NCBI GenBank assembly: GCA_937884235.1
Contig: CALGBT010000094.1
Location: 1-9,538 of the forward strand
DNA: 9,538 nt
DNA from: an uncultured Pseudomonadota bacterium
Lineage (GTDB): Bacteria; Myxococcota_A; UBA9042; CAIXZC01
Reading direction: 5' to 3'
Each line of letters begins with the position of its first letter. Position 1 is the first letter of the stretch. A program made the translations under genes and the position numbers. The notes below the pieces were generated by a model, which searched no databases, was not told where the DNA came from, and was given only the letters and a program-made list of their open reading frames with translations. Shown piece after piece: positions 6,150 through 9,538 of this stretch.

Positions 6150-7614
6150 AGCCCGGAAGTACGAGGACGGAGCATGTGCCCTGATGGACCAGGCTTTGCT
6201 CGACCCGGGGTCGGAGGAATGTAGTGCGGGCGTCGGTGGGCCAGCCGACCACGGCGAGATCAAACTTGCTTGCTGCCGCGAGAACCTGCCGCACCGGATT
6301 TCCCGTTAGCTTCAAGACCCTTGCCGTCAGTCCGTAGGAGCGGGCCAACTCGACGGTGTTTTCAAGTGTGCTCTCCATTGACCCGGCGAAGCTGGTGCCG
6401 GCAACAAAGTCGGGCGGCGTCGCCACGACAATGGTCAGGGAAGCGCTGAGCATGCGGGCAACGTCAATGGCCAGGCTGGTGGTCCCGGCGTCAAAATCCA
6501 GGTCGCCGACGGCCAACATAACGCTGCGGTAAGGGTGACTGCCTCGGGCGATCAAAGTGGGTACCGCGAAGTTGTTGAGGCGCTGTAGCACGCGGCTGCG
6601 ACGCAGTCCAATGCGCTCCATCCACCCGGTAACTGGGGGAGGCATCACGAGCAGGCCCAAATCCTGGTCTGCGAGTGTCGTTGCCAGCGGTTGGCTGCTC
6701 AGGCCCTTAATGTGAGTAAGGCGCAGGTCGAGTTCCGGGTCGGCAAGCTGCTTCTCTAAGGCCTCCAGCGCGTCAGTTTCTGTACTCTCCTCCAGGACCT
6801 CAATGAACTCGGCGTGGGTGCTTCTGAGCAGATACTCCGCTTCCAGGGCAACATCGCTCTTGCTGTCGGGCGCCAGGATGCCGATACCCGCGCCGTAAGC
6901 GAGGGGGAACTCCGAGTGGCCGGTGGCGAGGAAGCGGGCGATGCAAGGCAGGATGTTGGGGTCGCCAACCAGGAGGACGCGATCCCCCTGCTGTAGCGTG
7001 GTCTCTCGGTGCGGGACGACCAGAGCGTTGTTCCGGTAGACTGCGGCGATAAGCCAGCGGTGAGGTTTGAGTAGCGACAGGGGCTTGTCGATGACCGAGG
7101 AGTTGGGCATGATCTCGGTTTCGATAATCTCGCCCATGCCCAGGCCGACATCGGTGGCGACGCGACTGCCCTGCGTGACTCTGCCAATGAGAGTGCCCGT
7201 GACGGCCTCAAAGTCGTGGATATAGGGGATTTCCAAGGCATCGAATTGCTCCGACATTTCGGCCCGCCGAAGCAGCGCAATGACCCTCGCAGTCGCAAAA
7301 TCCCTGCGCAGAACCCGTCCCACTTCCAGGGCGACTTCATCGGGCCGGGTAGTCAGGACAATGGCATCGGCCGAGGCTGCACCCGCCTGCTCCAGTTGGA
7401 GCCGGGAGGTGGCATCGCCGTCATGGAAGATGATGCGGTCGAGCACTCGGTGTTGGGCCAGCGCGGTTCGTGCTGGTCCGGTATCTAGATCCATGAGGGT
7501 GACCTGCCAGCCGTCGGCCAGTCGGCGCGCCAACTCTACGCCGACGTCACCGCCGCCCACGACCAGCACGCGTTGCGCTTCACCGCCCCCAACCCGACAA
7601 TATTCCTGCGACAT
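6148..7614 (-). CDS. Soluble RCK (TrkA-N/TrkA-C) regulator with tandem Usp-like domains
   Basis: The 488-residue cytosolic product has no membrane segment. Residues 15-135 are a TrkA-N Rossmann fold: RVLVVGGGDVG (15-25) holds the glycine-rich dinucleotide loop, and the acidic MDLD (41-44) ends strand 2, as in NAD(H)-binding RCK domains. Residues 155-232 match TrkA-C, ending in the usual GDRVLLVGDP. Residues 241-357 and 363-488 look like two Usp-type domains; the second ends VEQSLVHQGTCSVLVLP, as Usp proteins do, but lacks the G-2X-G-9X-G(S/T) ATP loop, so ATP binding is doubtful. RCK proteins assemble into rings that gate K+ channels or antiporters on nucleotide binding, and this gene sits 7 bp before the antiporter membrane gene, its likely partner. 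I chose ATG 7614, which has AGGGAG upstream, over a TTG at 7674 that would overlap the preceding stop. Confidence 0.87.
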   Translation of the reverse strand: MSQEYCRVGGGEAQRVLVVGGGDVGVELARRLADGWQVTLMDLDTGPARTALAQHRVLDRIIFHDGDATSRLQLEQAGAASADAIVLTTRPDEVALEVGRVLRRDFATARVIALLRRAEMSEQFDALEIPYIHDFEAVTGTLIGRVTQGSRVATDVGLGMGEIIETEIMPNSSVIDKPLSLLKPHRWLIAAVYRNNALVVPHRETTLQQGDRVLLVGDPNILPCIARFLATGHSEFPLAYGAGIGILAPDSKSDVALEAEYLLRSTHAEFIEVLEESTETDALEALEKQLADPELDLRLTHIKGLSSQPLATTLADQDLGLLVMPPPVTGWMERIGLRRSRVLQRLNNFAVPTLIARGSHPYRSVMLAVGDLDFDAGTTSLAIDVARMLSASLTIVVATPPDFVAGTSFAGSMESTLENTVELARSYGLTARVLKLTGNPVRQVLAAASKFDLAVVGWPTDARTTFLRPRVEQSLVHQGTCSVLVLPG

Positions 7615-7620
7615 GAACTT

Positions 7621-7626
7621 CTCCCT
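7621..7626 (-). promoter_or_regulatory. Ribosome site that fixes the RCK-Usp start
   Basis: AGGGAG on the minus strand lies six bases before ATG 7614. The alternative in-frame TTG at 7674 would add 20 residues (ending just before Met-Ser-Gln-Glu) that precede the Rossmann fold and fit nothing in the family. Confidence 0.6.
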
Positions 7627-7670
7627 ACCAACTTGCACAGCAGCTACTACAGCATCAGCGGTGCCGGAAG

Positions 7671-8087
7671 TCAATCTTCCAGGCCGGCCCCTCTAACGGT
7701 GCAGTTCTTCCCCCTGCAGCCCTCTTTCCGATGTTCGGACCGGAAGCGCCGCGCCGCGATCACGCGGTAGGCGGCGTCGGACATCTCACGCAGGCCGGGC
7801 AGACGCAGGACCCGACTTGCCTTGCCGACATTCTTCAAAGAGAGGGCGGCCACTATCGCATCCATGCCGGTCTTGACGCTGCCGTCGGTGGCGATGAAGT
7901 GGAGTGAATTCAATAGTGATTCATGGGAGATGCCGGGGAAGTCAGTTAGAATCGACTCCTCTGTCAGGGAGCGAAAGGTCAGTTCTTCCTCGTGGAGGAC
8001 CGCTTGTAGGCGCTTTACCCACTTCCGGCAGAACGGGCAGTCTCCATCAAAGATGAGCGTTGGTCGTGGCTGTTTGGTGGTCTTCAT
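7671..8087 (-). CDS. DCC/DUF393-family thiol-disulfide oxidoreductase-like protein
   Basis: The 138-residue product starts with the family signature LIFDGDCPFCRKWV (11-24), containing the DxxCxxC redox pair Cys17/Cys20 on the first strand of a thioredoxin-like fold (PF04134, 'DCC' family). A Thr-Gly-Met-Asp-Ala segment (73-77) and a C-terminal arginine cluster followed by a further Cys pair (Cys124, Cys129) also fit the family. The length is normal. There is no signal peptide or membrane segment, so it should be cytosolic. The family is assumed to do thiol-disulfide chemistry; substrates are unknown. The ATG at 8087 is preceded by GGGAGGAAA nine bases upstream. It lies 51 bp after the acylase gene and 56 bp before the RCK gene, all leftward, suggesting one operon. 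A link to redox control of the transporter is possible but unproven. Confidence 0.87.
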   Translation of the reverse strand: MKTTKQPRPTLIFDGDCPFCRKWVKRLQAVLHEEELTFRSLTEESILTDFPGISHESLLNSLHFIATDGSVKTGMDAIVAALSLKNVGKASRVLRLPGLREMSDAAYRVIAARRFRSEHRKEGCRGKNCTVRGAGLED

Positions 8088-8138
8088 GCACGCTTTCCTC
8101 CCGCTGCAAGGTAGGAACCGCGTTGGCCAAAGTAAAGG

Positions 8139-9538
8139 CTACGGCTCGAGGATGAAGCAGGTCTCGGCATCGGGCAGCAGGTCCTCGACCTGGCTGTGCA
8201 GCGGATGTGTCTGGTTGACCTTCCACAGCTCAAACTGGTCGGCGTAGTGGGGCCGCCCGACGGCAGAATCCTCCCCGCCGGGGATGACCGTCTGGGCCCG
8301 TGGGTTGTCGGCATCCATGATGTAGACATTGCGAATTGCGGCGCCGCTGCTATAGGTGAAGTTAGTATCGCTGAGGCCGGCATTGGCCGCATCCACGCAG
8401 AAGTTGTCGCCATGACGGGGGTAGCCCTCGGGGAAGGTTTCGTCAGACGGAATATTGTACTTGCCGCCCAGCGCATGTCTCATCTTGAGGGTGTGCAGTT
8501 TGCCCCAGTGCCATTGGGTCATATCGTCGGTCCCAAAACCGCCCTCAGCTGCCACTCCCACCAACTCGGGGTCGGCCAGGAAATCGAGGGCTTTCTGCAG
8601 GGCCACCAGCATGACGTAGTTGCGGGATTCCACCTCTTCTGTGGTGGTGTTGTCCCAGAGCAGGCTGTCGCCGAGGTCCGCGCTGTACGTGTCCAGATTC
8701 TCCGGCGTTTCAAAGAGGCGAAGCAGGAAGCGTACCTGGAACTGGATGTCGTACGGGGATTCCATCTTGTCGCCCAGAACTTCCTGGGAGACGTTGAGCA
8801 ACCAGACATTGAAGATGGAGGTGGCGATGGCGTCAGCGGCCTCGGCTTCGGTGGTCTCGGGGAGCGCACCTGCGGCTGCGGTGAAGGACCAGTCGCCCAG
8901 GTACGTTGCGACGTTGGCCAGGCGCGGGTCGTCGGCGAAGGCGGCCAGAGTGGGGTCAGAGCCTTCGGCCCCGGCCTTGGCATCGTTGGCTGCGGTGATG
9001 GCGGCCAGGAGGTAGGGGGTCAAGCGGGCCCCGAGGGGGGATCTGGCGTCGGCTTGCACAGCCTGCATGTCAGCTACAGTCAAGGGACCTGCGGCCACCT
9101 TCTCGGCCAGCAACTCCTTGATGCGAGCGACGCGCAGGCCCGGGGCGAACATGTAGCCCTGGTAGGTGGCGTCATTGTAGGGGTCGCCGTCGAGGGTGTA
9201 TCCCAAAGCATCGCCATTGGCGGTGAAGATATAGCCGCGCTCCGGGTCAATGGCCTGGGGCAGCTCCTCCAGCGGCACCATGCCGTTCCACTCACATTCG
9301 CCGTTGCCCGGGTAAGGCAGGAAGGAGGGGTGCATGGTATCTTCGACCTCCTCCAGGCACTGCCGGACGGGGATCTTGCAGAAGGCTGCGTAGGCGATGT
9401 GGCCGTCGATATCGCCGTAGACCCAGTTCTGGGCCCCGACGCCAAAGTGCGAGACGGCGTCAATGAACTCCTGAGGTGTCTTCACCCGCAGTAATCCGTA
9501 GAGCATCTTGACTTCGTTGCTGGGCTCGAAGCCGGTCC
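8139..9538 (-). CDS. Penicillin-acylase-family N-terminal-nucleophile hydrolase, C-terminal part
   Basis: The reading frame is open to the right window edge, so about 466 codons from the C-terminal side are visible and the start, signal peptide, alpha chain and catalytic Ser of the beta chain are outside. Counting from the Met at 9506, family features (PF01804) are QNWVYGDIDGHIAYA (26-40), the P-V-R after it, ECEWNGMVPLEELP (70-83), GYIFTANG (91-98), LTVADMQAVQAD (142-153), QWHWGKLHTL (331-340) and GAAIRNVYIMDADNPRA (388-404), then a late HYADQF. Members cleave amide bonds of acylated substrates such as penicillins, acyl-homoserine lactones or lipopeptides, after self-processing in the periplasm. 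Five Cys in the fragment also fit an exported enzyme. The substrate cannot be deduced. It is the first gene of the visible leftward operon. Confidence 0.9.
   Translation of the reverse strand, partial: TGFEPSNEVKMLYGLLRVKTPQEFIDAVSHFGVGAQNWVYGDIDGHIAYAAFCKIPVRQCLEEVEDTMHPSFLPYPGNGECEWNGMVPLEELPQAIDPERGYIFTANGDALGYTLDGDPYNDATYQGYMFAPGLRVARIKELLAEKVAAGPLTVADMQAVQADARSPLGARLTPYLLAAITAANDAKAGAEGSDPTLAAFADDPRLANVATYLGDWSFTAAAGALPETTEAEAADAIATSIFNVWLLNVSQEVLGDKMESPYDIQFQVRFLLRLFETPENLDTYSADLGDSLLWDNTTTEEVESRNYVMLVALQKALDFLADPELVGVAAEGGFGTDDMTQWHWGKLHTLKMRHALGGKYNIPSDETFPEGYPRHGDNFCVDAANAGLSDTNFTYSSGAAIRNVYIMDADNPRAQTVIPGGEDSAVGRPHYADQFELWKVNQTHPLHSQVEDLLPDAETCFILEP

Noticed and set aside
6141..6263. 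Upstream TTG start for the antiporter
   Set aside because: It adds 41 hydrophilic residues and overlaps the RCK gene by 116 bp; ATG 6140 directly precedes the first membrane helix and has a ribosome site.
8088..8138. Terminator between the acylase and the DCC gene
   Set aside because: No stem followed by a T-tract on the minus strand; the gap holds only the ribosome site of the next gene, which favours read-through.
8196..9494. Antisense reading frame (432 codons) opposite the acylase gene
   Set aside because: Gly/Val-rich translation without motifs; the opposite strand carries clear penicillin-acylase signatures throughout, so this is a GC-driven shadow.
8139..9538. Reading the acylase as an antibiotic-resistance gene
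   Set aside because: The family name does not fix the substrate; many members act on acyl-homoserine lactones or other amides, and the catalytic Ser region is outside the window.

Overview
The window looks like chromosomal DNA of a high-GC deltaproteobacterial lineage (Myxococcota, Bradymonadota or an uncultured relative). The evidence is the style of its secreted proteins: a C-terminus of the MYXO-CTERM type, a 'CGNG..GGEECDDGN..SDDGCN..C' myxobacterial disulfide repeat, a MopE-like 'CNGLDDDCDG.VDE' motif, and Asp/Thr/Pro-rich low-complexity linkers behind the export signals. No RNA gene, insertion sequence, integrase, CRISPR array or other mark of a mobile region is visible. The genus cannot be named from the sequence.

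Left half (1-4930), cell-surface proteins. A leftward gene (19-567) encodes a small lipoprotein with one Ig/cadherin-like domain; its right reading frame may be broken near base 25. It diverges across a 269-bp regulatory gap from a rightward two-gene operon. The first gene of the operon (837-3989) encodes a 1050-residue exported protein with about 129 cysteines, built mostly of alternating half-repeats with a strict 51-residue period and ending in an unrecognised six-cysteine domain. The second (4007-4930) follows after 17 bp and encodes a 307-residue cysteine-rich protein with a MYXO-CTERM-like membrane/sorting tail. The gap holds a good rightward sigma70-type promoter, a weaker leftward extended -10, and a perfect 8-bp inverted repeat next to the latter.

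Right half (4974-9538), four leftward genes in one probable operon, convergent with the surface operon across 43 bp. In order of transcription they are: a penicillin-acylase-family hydrolase (5' end outside the window), a DCC/DUF393 thiol-disulfide protein, a soluble RCK (TrkA-N/TrkA-C) protein with two Usp-like domains, and a CPA2 cation/proton antiporter membrane domain. The last two are 7 bp apart and together match a KefC-type transporter split into a nucleotide-sensing subunit and a membrane subunit. Gaps between the genes are 51, 56 and 7 bp. The operon promoter lies beyond the right edge.

Functionally the left half is about building or decorating the outer surface, and the right half combines ion/pH homeostasis with an exported acyl hydrolase. 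I see no complete new defence or biosynthetic system. The most distinctive items are the 51-residue cysteine array with its unknown C-terminal domain, the split RCK-Usp/antiporter pair with an unusual Glu in the antiporter core, and the apparent frameshift at the left edge.
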